A DNA stretch of 62,398 bases from Loktanella sp. (GTDB lineage: Bacteria > Pseudomonadota > Alphaproteobacteria > Rhodobacterales > Rhodobacteraceae). The notes under the pieces were generated by a model that worked only from the letters and a program-made list of their open reading frames with translations, searched no databases and was not told the DNA's origin. Numbering within the stretch: the stretch's first letter is position 1; each line of letters opens with the position of its first letter. The stretch lies in contig JAIVHI010000007.1 in the NCBI GenBank assembly GCA_020201155.1, positions 1 through 62,398 on the forward strand, read 5' to 3'. Position numbers and translations under genes: made by a program. This document shows, piece after piece, positions 1-7,785 of this stretch.

Positions 1-630
1 GGTGTTGGTATGGTTCACCTGCGCGATGCCGGCATCCGCGGTGCGGCGCGAGAAAAGGTTATAATACTGGGGGAAGTCATAAATCACATGGCGTCCCAAA
101 ATGGTCATGTCGCGCGCGGTCGAAAGATGGCCCTCCATCGTCAGGCCGTGCATGTTGCGAAAGGTTGTGTTGGTCATGCCCATCGCGGCGGCAGTCCGGT
201 TCATACGTTCCGCAAAAGCCTCTTCCGACCCTGAAATCGCTTCGCCGATGGCGGTGGCCGAATCGTTTGCGGATCGCACGGCGGCAGCCCGCAAGAGATA
301 GCGGAACCGAATTTTCTGGCCAGATCTCAACCCCAGTTTCGATGGGGGCTCGGCTGCCGCATTGGATGTGATGACCACTTCTGTATCCAGCCCGATCTCG
401 CCGCGCTGGACCGCTTGGAACGCGATGTAAAGCGTCATCATCTTCGTCAGCGATGCGGGATGAAGCCGTGTGTCGGCGTTGGTCGCATGAAGCACCTCGC
501 CGGTGCGGGCATCCATGACCATGGCGGCATAGGGGGCCGCGCCCGACTTGACCGGAGCTACGACCGTCACGATTGCGAAAAATGATAGGAAAAGCCCCTG
601 CAGGACCCACGTTCTGGGACGACTTGCCAC
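1..630 (-). CDS. D-alanyl-D-alanine carboxypeptidase (S11 family), partial
   Basis: Low-molecular-mass penicillin-binding protein; the family trims peptidoglycan pentapeptides in the periplasm. Read leftwards, it begins at a GTG (628-630) with an AGAGG ribosome site just upstream. A hydrophobic signal peptide follows (about residues 8-30). The catalytic SxxK box is SLTK (residues 60-63) and the SxN box is SAN (120-122), with the expected spacing. The KTG box and the C-terminus lie beyond the left edge, so the gene is cut by the window and not broken. The start at GTG is chosen because it gives a complete signal peptide. In related genomes this gene sits next to clpS, as it does here. The family assignment is secure; the exact dac subtype is not. 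Confidence 0.92.
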   Translation of the reverse strand, partial: MASRPRTWVLQGLFLSFFAIVTVVAPVKSGAAPYAAMVMDARTGEVLHATNADTRLHPASLTKMMTLYIAFQAVQRGEIGLDTEVVITSNAAAEPPSKLGLRSGQKIRFRYLLRAAAVRSANDSATAIGEAISGSEEAFAERMNRTAAAMGMTNTTFRNMHGLTMEGHLSTARDMTILGRHVIYDFPQYYNLFSRRTADAGIAQVNHTNT

Positions 631-981
631 GTCGCTTACCTCTTTGTCTGCCTCACGACCCCGGATTTTTCCGGTGGCCTTATTGTTCTTGAGGCAAGCC
701 TATCATGAGCCCGTAAACGCGCAAAAGGGCAAAAGTGCGAAGTCTCACTGTGTGGCGATGTTGTCGCCACAAGGCAGATATAGAAGACCTTAGGGCGTAT
801 GACCGCAACATGCAGGGTCAAGTTGCTTCCTGCGTTCATTTGGCCGGGTCAAAAGCCTTGAAATCACCTCGATTTCCATGGCAACAGCGACGAACTGTCC
901 AAGGGGCTTTTCACGAGCGTCGTCCATCTTATATACCAAGGACGTTCGCAAAACCCCGCATCATATCCGGACCCGCACCCG
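631..981. other. Intergenic region upstream of the clpS remnant
   Basis: About 350 bases between the divergent carboxypeptidase and clpS remnant. I see no convincing reading frame. It contains one strong inverted repeat (751-771, listed separately). The segment must hold promoters for both flanking genes, but I cannot place -35/-10 boxes with confidence. Confidence 0.5.
751..771. promoter_or_regulatory. Perfect 8-bp inverted repeat, operator-like
   Basis: TGTGGCGA and TCGCCACA are exact reverse complements separated by five bases (TGTTG). The repeat lies in the divergent region between the carboxypeptidase and clpS, about 120 bp from the former's start. The size and symmetry fit a dimeric regulator site, but no T-run follows, so it is a poor terminator. 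The regulator is unknown. Confidence 0.4.
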
Positions 982-1107
982 ATGTTCGAAGACCTCACCA
1001 TGATGGCCGAAGGCCCCAAGGATGACGACAGCGACGTTGGCATCGCGCTTGAAACGAAACCGAAGACGAAACGCCCGCCGCTTTACAAGGTTCTGATCAA
1101 GGAATAG
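982..1107 (+). pseudogene. clpS: clpS remnant, core domain missing
   Basis: A 41-codon frame whose N-terminal tail matches ClpS of Rhodobacteraceae: acidic stretch, then TKPKTKRPPLYKVL. In ClpS this is the start of the first beta strand, normally followed by LLNDDYTPMEFV. Here YKVL is followed at once by IKE and a stop, which resembles the family's extreme C-terminus (MEKE-like). About 70 codons, the whole substrate-binding fold for N-degrons, are absent. ClpS is the ClpA adaptor and normally about 110 residues. The start may instead be the in-frame ATGATG about 18 bases downstream. Position between a carboxypeptidase and a methyltransferase supports the assignment. Loss looks like one clean internal deletion, real or an assembly artefact. 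Confidence 0.75.
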
Positions 1108-1131
1108 CGCCTTTTCGCGCGTTCCGCTCTC

Positions 1132-2106
1132 ATGCCTCCCACCTCTCGCCTGCGCACCGCCCTTGATGACGGCATACTGACCTTGCCCGAAGGTGCGGTG
1201 CATCTGGCCCGTCCGCCTGTCGGGTTCGATGTCGCGGCACTGCGGGGGCGCGACATCACCGTCAGCCACAGCTTTGCCCCCGACCACGACGCCTGGGCGC
1301 AGTCAGGTGTGTCCGTTACCACCGAAAGCCAACCCGCAGCGACGACGATCGTCAGCGTGCCGCGCTCCAAGGCCTTGGCGCGTGACATGATCGCGCGGGC
1401 GGCGGCGCAGTCCGATCTGGTGATCGTCGACGGGCAAAAGACCGAAGGCGTCGACAGCCTGTTTCGCGCGGCGCGCAAGCGGCTGGGCGACTTGGCCTCG
1501 ATTCCCAAGGCCCATGGCCGCATTTTTTGGTTCGCGCGGACCGACGTGCTGGCAGACTGGGCGGTTCCGCCGCCCGCGGCCTCGCAGGACGGCTATTATA
1601 CCACCGCAGGCGTGTTTTCGGACGGGCAGGTGGACAAGGGGTCCGCTGTACTGGCTGCGGCCTTGCCGGCCAAGCTGCCCGCAAGGATGGCCGATCTGGG
1701 CGCCGGTTGGGGGTATCTGTCGGCGCAGGCGATCACGCGCGACGGGATCAAGTCTCTGGCCCTGATCGAGGCCGAAGCGCTGTCGCTCGATTGTGCGCGG
1801 CGCAACGTCACCGATCCGCGCGCGACCTTCCATTGGGCCGATGCGACCCGGTTCAAGCCCGACACCGCTTTCGACGGCATCGTCATGAACCCGCCCTTTC
1901 ACACCAGCCGGTCGGGTGATCCGGGGCTGGGGCAGGCATTCATTGCGGCGGCAGCGCGGTTGCTGGCCCCGCACGGCAAGCTCTGGATGGTGGCCAACCG
2001 CCACTTGCCCTACGAAGATGCGTTGTCTCAGCATTTTCGGAATGTTGCCGAATTACCCGGTTCTCCTGCGTTCAAAATCATTCATGCCACGCGACCACTT
2101 CGCTAG
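1132..2106 (+). CDS. Class I SAM-dependent methyltransferase (RsmC-like)
   Basis: A 324-residue protein with the two-domain plan of the RsmC/RlmG rRNA guanine N2-methyltransferases: a degenerate N-terminal half and a C-terminal catalytic domain. Motif I for S-adenosylmethionine binding is DLGAGWGYLS (about residues 187-196), and the N2-guanine/adenine motif is NPPFHTSR. Length is normal for the family. It begins 24 bp after the clpS remnant and is followed 29 bp later by an SDR gene, so the three may be co-transcribed. The likely target is a ribosomal RNA guanine, inferred from family only. Confidence 0.85.
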   Translation: MPPTSRLRTALDDGILTLPEGAVHLARPPVGFDVAALRGRDITVSHSFAPDHDAWAQSGVSVTTESQPAATTIVSVPRSKALARDMIARAAAQSDLVIVDGQKTEGVDSLFRAARKRLGDLASIPKAHGRIFWFARTDVLADWAVPPPAASQDGYYTTAGVFSDGQVDKGSAVLAAALPAKLPARMADLGAGWGYLSAQAITRDGIKSLALIEAEALSLDCARRNVTDPRATFHWADATRFKPDTAFDGIVMNPPFHTSRSGDPGLGQAFIAAAARLLAPHGKLWMVANRHLPYEDALSQHFRNVAELPGSPAFKIIHATRPLR

Positions 2107-2135
2107 GCTGACCTTTCACGACAAGAGGACTGCTC

Positions 2136-2942
2136 ATGTCTTTCTCGATCTCCGGCAAAACTGCGATTGTCACAGGGGCCGCCAACGGCGTCGGCCTTGC
2201 CATCGGACGGCACTTTCTGGACCAGGGTGCGAATGTCGTCTTCGCGGACATGGACGAAGAGGCGCTGAACCGCGAACTGGGCGAACTGGCGAAGGAAGAG
2301 GGGTCCGCACGCATCTTTGCGGGCGATCTGCGCAAGAAGCTGACGATCGCAAACCTGCTTTCGGCCACGGTTCAGGCCTTTGATCGCGTCGATATCCTCG
2401 TCAACGCGGCCCGTCAGGTGCTGCGCACCGATCCGCTGGACCCAGACGACACCTCGATGGACGAGCTGCTGCAACAGAACCTGTTTTCAGCACTGCGGCT
2501 CAGTCAGGCGGTGGCGCGCAAGATGATCAAGCAGGCCGCCGAGGACGACGGCGAAGGTCCGATCGGATCGATCGTGAACCTGTCCTCGATCGCCGCCCGC
2601 CGCACGCGGCCCGACCTGATGGCCTATTCCGTCAGCAATGCAGCGCTTGACCAGATGACGCGCAGCTTTGCCGTCGCGATGGCCGAGAAGCGGATTCGCG
2701 TCAATGCCGTCGCATTCGGGTCGGTCATGTCGGCCTCACTCAAGGGCGAGTTGAAGGGGGATGAGGAAATGCGCGATATCATCCTCGACAGCACACCGCT
2801 CAACCGCATCGCCAACCCCAGCGAAGTCTCTGACGCGGTGCAATATCTGGCCTCTGACGCCGCGGCCTTCGTGACCGGGCAGATCATTACCGTCGATGGC
2901 GGGCGCACCCTTGTCGACGCCGCATCAAGTTCCGCCCACTAG
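2136..2942 (+). CDS. SDR family oxidoreductase with altered catalytic motif
   Basis: Short-chain dehydrogenase/reductase, 268 residues, Rossmann fold with the nucleotide motif TGAANGVGLAIG near residue 14 and a C-terminal VTGQIITVDGG segment typical of FabG-like members. The ribosome site AAGAGG precedes the ATG. The catalytic tetrad is unusual: the active-site segment reads AYSVSNAAL, so the YxxxK lysine is replaced by asparagine. The preceding serine (NLSSIA) is present. Without the lysine, classical SDR chemistry is doubtful, and the protein may be inactive or have a changed role. Its stop codon overlaps that of the convergent lipoprotein gene. Substrate unknown. Confidence 0.88.
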   Translation: MSFSISGKTAIVTGAANGVGLAIGRHFLDQGANVVFADMDEEALNRELGELAKEEGSARIFAGDLRKKLTIANLLSATVQAFDRVDILVNAARQVLRTDPLDPDDTSMDELLQQNLFSALRLSQAVARKMIKQAAEDDGEGPIGSIVNLSSIAARRTRPDLMAYSVSNAALDQMTRSFAVAMAEKRIRVNAVAFGSVMSASLKGELKGDEEMRDIILDSTPLNRIANPSEVSDAVQYLASDAAAFVTGQIITVDGGRTLVDAASSSAH

Positions 2943-3325
2943 CTGCCGAATCGGGCGAGGCACTGCGCCTGTGCCTCGGCCCGACCGCTCATCAGGACCT
3001 CGCGTCGTTCGGTCAAACTGGCCAGTTTTTCGCGTTCGGCGTTCAGGTCGATGGCGACCGCGACATTGCGGGTTCTGACATCCACCTTCTCGCACCGCGT
3101 CAGGACAGGTTCGCCGGATTCGGTGGTGCCACGGCAAAACGTGTTGCGTTCGCGCAGGCTCTGACGCTGTTCGACGGCAAAGCCGCGCGACAGGTTCGCC
3201 TGCGTTTGCGCGATCAGTTCGGCATTGATCCCGAGGTCACGGTCGACACCGGCAAGGCAGCGCTCTTGCGGTGTCGCGCAGGCGGCCAGAACGGCGAGTG
3301 ATGCAAGTGAAAGCGCAAGACGCAT
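2939..3325 (-). CDS. Small predicted lipoprotein, function unknown
   Basis: A 128-residue protein with a short signal peptide ending in a lipobox (LAVLAAC), so it is probably a lipid-anchored periplasmic protein. The mature part is rich in Arg, Glu and Gln and contains four further cysteines that could form disulfides. The start at 3325 is chosen because it puts the signal peptide at the N-terminus; a longer in-frame extension exists. It lies between an SDR and hemF, convergent with the former. I do not recognise a named family. Confidence 0.75.
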   Translation of the reverse strand: MRLALSLASLAVLAACATPQERCLAGVDRDLGINAELIAQTQANLSRGFAVEQRQSLRERNTFCRGTTESGEPVLTRCEKVDVRTRNVAVAIDLNAEREKLASLTERREVLMSGRAEAQAQCLARFGS

Positions 3326-3404
3326 TTGGAAACTCCGACTGTAAGGTTGCGCCGATAGGCGCACTGTCGGATACGTTATGCAATATCAAACGAGTGGGAC
3401 GGCG

Positions 3405-4295
3405 ATGACCGACGATTTTGCGACCGAGAAACAAACCGCAGCCGCATGGTTCGCGAGCCTGCGTGACCAGATCGTGACGGCTTTCGAGCATCTGGAAGAA
3501 ACGCAGACGTCCGGGCCCACCGCCGACATGCCTACCGGTCGTTTCCAGCAAAGCGAAACCCGGCGCACCGCCGATGACGGATCGGACGCGGGCGGCGGGC
3601 TGATGTCCGTCATGCGCGGTGGCCGCGTCTTCGAAAAGGTCGGCGTGAATACCTCGGAAGTCTACGGTGTGCTGGGCGAGGCCGCGCAGCGCGCAATGGC
3701 GGCGCGCGGCGTGCCGGGCATGGACACCGACCCGCGCTTCTGGGCCTCTGGGATCAGCCTTGTGGCTCATATGCAGAACCCGCATGTCCCGGCTGTCCAC
3801 ATGAACACCCGTATGTTCTGGACGCCCCACGCATGGTGGTTCGGCGGTGGCGAAGACCTGAACCCCTGCATCGAATACCAAGAAGATACGGACCAGTTTC
3901 ATCACGTCCTGCAAGAGCATCTGGACCCCCACGGGTCAGATCACTACCCCAAGCTCAAGACCTGGGCGGACGAGTATTTCTACATCCCGCATCGCAAGCG
4001 CGCCCGCGGGGTCGGTGGCATCTTCATGGATGACCACAACACCGGCGATTGGCAGGCCGATTTCGCCCTGACGCAGGATATCGGGCGGGCGTTCCTTCCC
4101 GCCTATGTCCCGCTGGTGGAACGTCGCCGGGACCAGCCTTGGACCGATGCCGACAAGGATGCGCAGCTGGTCCATCGCGGGCTCTACGCGGAATACAACC
4201 TTGTCTACGACCGTGGCACGAAATTCGGTCTCAGCACGGGCCACGATGCCGACGCCGTCCTGATGAGCCTGCCACCCATGGCCAAGTGGGTCTGA
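3405..4295 (+). CDS. hemF: Oxygen-dependent coproporphyrinogen III oxidase
   Basis: HemF catalyses the O2-dependent oxidative decarboxylation of coproporphyrinogen III to protoporphyrinogen IX in the cytoplasm. The 296-residue length is normal. Family signatures are clear: NTRMFWTPHAWWFGGG (central), a histidine-rich HHVLQEH segment, and RGVGGIFMDD. The start at 3405 (MTDDFATEK) is preferred over an upstream in-frame ATG because it matches the usual N-terminus. hemE lies 0.7 kb downstream on the opposite strand and hemC beyond it, forming a loose heme/bacteriochlorophyll gene neighbourhood. Confidence 0.95.
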   Translation: MTDDFATEKQTAAAWFASLRDQIVTAFEHLEETQTSGPTADMPTGRFQQSETRRTADDGSDAGGGLMSVMRGGRVFEKVGVNTSEVYGVLGEAAQRAMAARGVPGMDTDPRFWASGISLVAHMQNPHVPAVHMNTRMFWTPHAWWFGGGEDLNPCIEYQEDTDQFHHVLQEHLDPHGSDHYPKLKTWADEYFYIPHRKRARGVGGIFMDDHNTGDWQADFALTQDIGRAFLPAYVPLVERRRDQPWTDADKDAQLVHRGLYAEYNLVYDRGTKFGLSTGHDADAVLMSLPPMAKWV

Positions 4296-4396
4296 CACGG
4301 TCGGACAGGCGGCAAGCCGCCCAACCGGACCAAGACGCTTGAGGCAACCCGCCAAAGCCGCCTATCACTGTCGGAAACGTGAAAAGGGGACGCCAC

Positions 4397-4942
4397 ATGC
4401 CATTGCCGATCGGGGGACGTCGACTGATCCTTGCCGCACTTTCAGGTCTCGTTCTGACGGGCTGCGGGCAGATGCTGAGTTCATCGAAAAGCGCTCCGGC
4501 GCAGACGGCACGGACCTTCGATGCCAAGACGGTCGACTGCATGGAGCGGGCGATGTTCTTCGAATCCCATCGGTCCAGCCGTGACGGATTGGTCGGCGTC
4601 GGAACCGTCGTCATGAACCGCGTGGCCTCTCCTGACTTTCCGAACACGGTCTGCGGTGTCGTATCCCAGCGCAACCAGTTCGCACCCGGCGTCATGACAC
4701 GCGCGATGACCTCAAGCGCGATGCCCCGCGTGCAGGAAGCCGCCCGTGCCGTTCTTGCTGGCGAAAGGCATCCGATGGTCGAACGCGCCCGTTTCTTCCA
4801 CACCGCGGGCCACAGCTTTCCCTACAACAACATGCACTACGTCGTGACGGCCGGCGGCAATTCGTTCTACGAAAAGCGCCCGTCGCATCTGGTCACTCAG
4901 CCGAAGCCGCCGCGCGCCACGGAAGGTCTGACCGGAACCTGA
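4397..4942 (+). CDS. SleB-type cell wall hydrolase, predicted lipoprotein
   Basis: A 181-residue protein. The first 24 residues form a signal peptide ending in a lipobox (LVLTGC), so the protein is probably lipid-anchored. The remainder matches the SleB/hydrolase_2 domain: an ARAMFFE-like catalytic segment (ERAMFFESHRSSRDGLVGV) and then VVMNRV, where the glutamate after MFF is the likely acid. The family cleaves peptidoglycan glycan strands (lytic transglycosylase or muramidase). The stop codon lies in the loop of a perfect hairpin (4932-4951). Confidence 0.88.
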   Translation: MPLPIGGRRLILAALSGLVLTGCGQMLSSSKSAPAQTARTFDAKTVDCMERAMFFESHRSSRDGLVGVGTVVMNRVASPDFPNTVCGVVSQRNQFAPGVMTRAMTSSAMPRVQEAARAVLAGERHPMVERARFFHTAGHSFPYNNMHYVVTAGGNSFYEKRPSHLVTQPKPPRATEGLTGT

Positions 4943-4951
4943 TGGTTCCGG
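4932..4951 (+). terminator. Hairpin enclosing the SleB stop codon
   Basis: CCGGAACC and GGTTCCGG form a perfect 8-bp stem around the loop TGAT, in which TGA is the stop codon of the hydrolase gene. No T-run follows. It probably marks the transcript 3' end between the convergent hydrolase and hemE genes. Confidence 0.5.
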
Positions 4952-4971
4952 CCTGAACAACTGCGGGCCAG

Positions 4972-6006
4972 TCAGCCGCCCCGGACAGTGTCGATCATCA
5001 GTTGCACGTTGTCGGGGTTCGCATCCGGGGTGATCCCGTGGCCGAGGTTGAAGATATGCGGCCCGTTCGACAGGGCGTCACAGATCTCGCGTGTCTCGCG
5101 CACCAGATCCTCGCCGCCCGTGACCATGTGGGGCGACGCCAGATTGCCCTGAACGCAGCCACCGATCTGGACGTGCTTCGCCGCCCATTCCGCACTGACG
5201 CCTTCGTCCAGTGCGATGCAATCGGCCCCCATCTCGACGTGCAGCCCTTCGTACTTGCTGCCTGCACCACGCGGGAAGGCGATGATCGGCGTGTCCGGAT
5301 GGCGCGATTTGAGCGCCGAGACGATCCGGCGAATAGGGGCGACGGAAAAGTCCTGAAAATCCTGACCTTTCAGCGAACCGGCCCAGCTGTCGAAGACCTT
5401 GACCACCTCGGCGCCCGCGTCGATCTGGCGTGACAGGTATTCGATGGTGCCTTCCGTGATCCGGTCCATCAGCGCCACGAAGACATCGCGGTGCTGGTCC
5501 TTCAATGCGTGGGCCGGCCCTTGATCCGGTGTGCCCTGACCCGCGATCATGTAGGTCGCGACGGTCCACGGCGCACCGGCAAAGCCGATCAGCGTCGTTT
5601 TCTTGGGAAGCTCGCCGCTGAGAATGCGCACCGTTTCGTAAATCGGGCTCAGTGTTTCGTCGATCTCGTCCACGGGGCGCAGGTTTTCGACCTGCTCCAT
5701 CGTTTCGATGGTGGACAGCCGCGGGCCTTCGCCGGTCACGAACCACAGGTCCGCCCCCAGCGCCTGCGGCAGCAGCAGGATATCGGCAAACAGGATCGCC
5801 GCATCGAAATCGTAGCGGCGGATCGGCTGCAGCGTGACCTCGGCGGCCAGTTCGGGGTTGTAGCACAACGACAGGAAATCTCCGGCCTGCGCCCGCGTCG
5901 CCTTGTATTCAGGCAGATAGCGCCCGGCCTGCCGCATCATCCAGATCGGAGGTGTGGGCAGGGTCTCGCCCGCGAGGGCGCGCAGGATCGTCTTTTGCTG
6001 GCTCAT
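4972..6006 (-). CDS. hemE: Uroporphyrinogen decarboxylase
   Basis: HemE decarboxylates the four acetate side chains of uroporphyrinogen III to give coproporphyrinogen III. The 344-residue length is typical. Both signatures are present: [16 protein letters not shown] near the N-terminus, where the two arginines bind substrate carboxylates, and [16 protein letters not shown] in the middle. The start at 6006 gives the usual N-terminus. It is divergent from the hemC remnant, whose first ATG is 76 bp away, so a shared bidirectional promoter region is likely. Confidence 0.96.
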   Translation of the reverse strand: MSQQKTILRALAGETLPTPPIWMMRQAGRYLPEYKATRAQAGDFLSLCYNPELAAEVTLQPIRRYDFDAAILFADILLLPQALGADLWFVTGEGPRLSTIETMEQVENLRPVDEIDETLSPIYETVRILSGELPKKTTLIGFAGAPWTVATYMIAGQGTPDQGPAHALKDQHRDVFVALMDRITEGTIEYLSRQIDAGAEVVKVFDSWAGSLKGQDFQDFSVAPIRRIVSALKSRHPDTPIIAFPRGAGSKYEGLHVEMGADCIALDEGVSAEWAAKHVQIGGCVQGNLASPHMVTGGEDLVRETREICDALSNGPHIFNLGHGITPDANPDNVQLMIDTVRGG

Positions 6007-6082
6007 GTGGTGTCCTTTTCCGCGGTGCGACTTGGTCCCAAGTGTATCCTTGATTGTCAAGCGCGGGACGGCCCGATAACAC

Positions 6083-6668
6083 ATGCACATGACTGTAGAA
6101 TTACCCTCCCCCGACGCCGCATTCCGCATCGGAACGCGTGGATCGCCCCTCGCTCTCGCGCAGGCCCATGAAACACGCGAAAGACTGGCGCGGGCCTTCG
6201 ATCTGCCGTTCGAGGCCTTCACCATCGTCGTCATCAAGGTGACGGGCGACCAGATTCTCGACAAGCCGCTGCGCGAGATCGACGGCAAGGGGCTTTTCAC
6301 CCGCGAAATCGAAGAAGCCCTGCTGGCCGATGACATCGACATCGCGGTCCATTCGACCAAGGAGCGCGACGGATGACCGCGCAGCACAGATGCTGGCCGC
6401 GATCAACGACCGCGAAACCGGCCTGCGTCTGACCGCGGAACGGTCCTTGCTTGCAGCCCTCGACGGCTCCTGCGAGACGCCTATCGGCGGGCTGGCCATT
6501 CTGGACGGACGTCGCCTGCGCCTGCGGGGAGAGATCATCCGCGAGGACGGAACAGAGGTTTATGCGGACGACCAGTGGGGCGATGCGGACGACGGTGCGA
6601 TCATGGGCACCGACATGGGCCGCAAGCTGCTGGAAGCCGCCGGGCCGGGGTTCTTTCCGGGGGCGTAG
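6083..6668 (+). pseudogene. hemC: hemC (hydroxymethylbilane synthase), internally deleted and frameshifted
   Basis: HemC polymerises four porphobilinogens into hydroxymethylbilane. The N-terminal part is normal: [16 protein letters not shown], then [10 protein letters not shown], up to VHSTK, where the family continues with DMP (the catalytic aspartate). Here VHSTK is followed by ERDG and a stop. The normal C-terminal domain resumes about 10 bases later in another frame ([15 protein letters not shown]), including the cysteine that holds the dipyrromethane cofactor (LDGSCETPIGGLA), and ends at 6668. About 130 codons are missing, including the arginine-rich substrate-binding region. Since this step is essential for heme, an assembly gap or a second copy elsewhere must be considered. 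Confidence 0.88.
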
Positions 6669-6798
6669 TGCGCCGGCCGCTGGCGACCGTTCGATTTTGA
6701 AGTCAACATAACAAGCATTGGTCGGGAAAGCATGCTGCGCCCGTCAGTCGGGCCCGGTTTTCCGCGACGCGTATCCGGTCTGCTATGGGATTGAAGGG

Positions 6799-6875
<77 letters not shown>

Positions 6876-6967
6876 TCACCACGCACGCGACGTAGGCAAA
6901 GTCGCACCCCTTGTCAAACCGATTATGATCGAAACTGACGAAGGGTCATGCGCTGGTCCGACCCGCC

Positions 6968-7785
6968 TCAGGACGGGCGTGAAAAGTGCCAGCGCGTGCG
7001 CTGTCGATAGGGCCGATCCGGCGTCACCATGACCGACGGAAAGGCACCTTGCGTGGGGGCGTCGGGCCAGCCCTGCGCCTCCAGCGCAAAGGCGCGGTAG
7101 GCGGGCCGCCCGTCAAAGACCTGCAGGCCGGGCTGGTCCGTAAACAGCTCCAGCGCAAGGCCGCTTTCGCCCGTCAGTGTCAGGACATGACGGGTTTCGA
7201 CCGTGCTGTCTGACAGGCAGAAGTTGTGATCCAGCGCCGGTGCGCCGGGTCGGGGCTTTTTGCCTGCGCGAAAATCCATCTCGGTGCCTGTCACCGGGGC
7301 GTCGCGTCGGTCGTGCCGCTGATCGTTAGCGTCAGAGCCGCGTCTTCGGTCACGGTAAAGGTGGCTTCGATCCGGCGGTTGCCCGGCAGACCCGCTTCGC
7401 CATCGGGCAGGTCACAGACCAGCGTGGCCGACCTGTCGCTTTGTGCTGCGACGGTCCAGATGCGGCGGTGCGTGCCGCCACTGCCCGAATGAAGGTGGGT
7501 CTTGCCCGCCTCGTTCCGCTCGAGCTCGTAATCCAGCCCGTCGATCCGCACGCGCGAGGTGCTGATGCGGTTCGCGATGGGTCCGACGATCGCACCGTGA
7601 TAGCCCATCGCGCCTTCGTAGTCGGCCAGATCGTCCGACCCGTGGGTCAGAGAATGATCCACCCCGGCAAGACGGACGTCCTGCACGATGGCCCCGAGGG
7701 TCAGCAGGCTGACCGTCAGGTCGCCTGCCGTCAGCGTGAGCTTGTGAACGTCGCAGCCCTTCGACGTGGTTCCGAACGGGGTCAT
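6968..7785 (-). pseudogene. galM: Aldose 1-epimerase (galM), internally deleted and frameshifted
   Basis: Mutarotase that would interconvert alpha- and beta-galactose released by the two galactosidases of this operon. It starts at 7785 with ATG overlapping the stop of the upstream GH42 gene (ATGA). The N-terminal part is normal (SLLTLGAIVQDVR, then MGYHGAIVGPIANRI, HLHSG), up to ISGTTDAT. In the family this is followed by the MNLTNHSYWNL histidine segment; here it runs into a stop. The C-terminal part resumes in another frame at PVTGTEMDFRAG and continues through LDHNFCL, ending at 6968. Roughly 60 codons, including a catalytic histidine segment, are gone. Confidence 0.85.
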
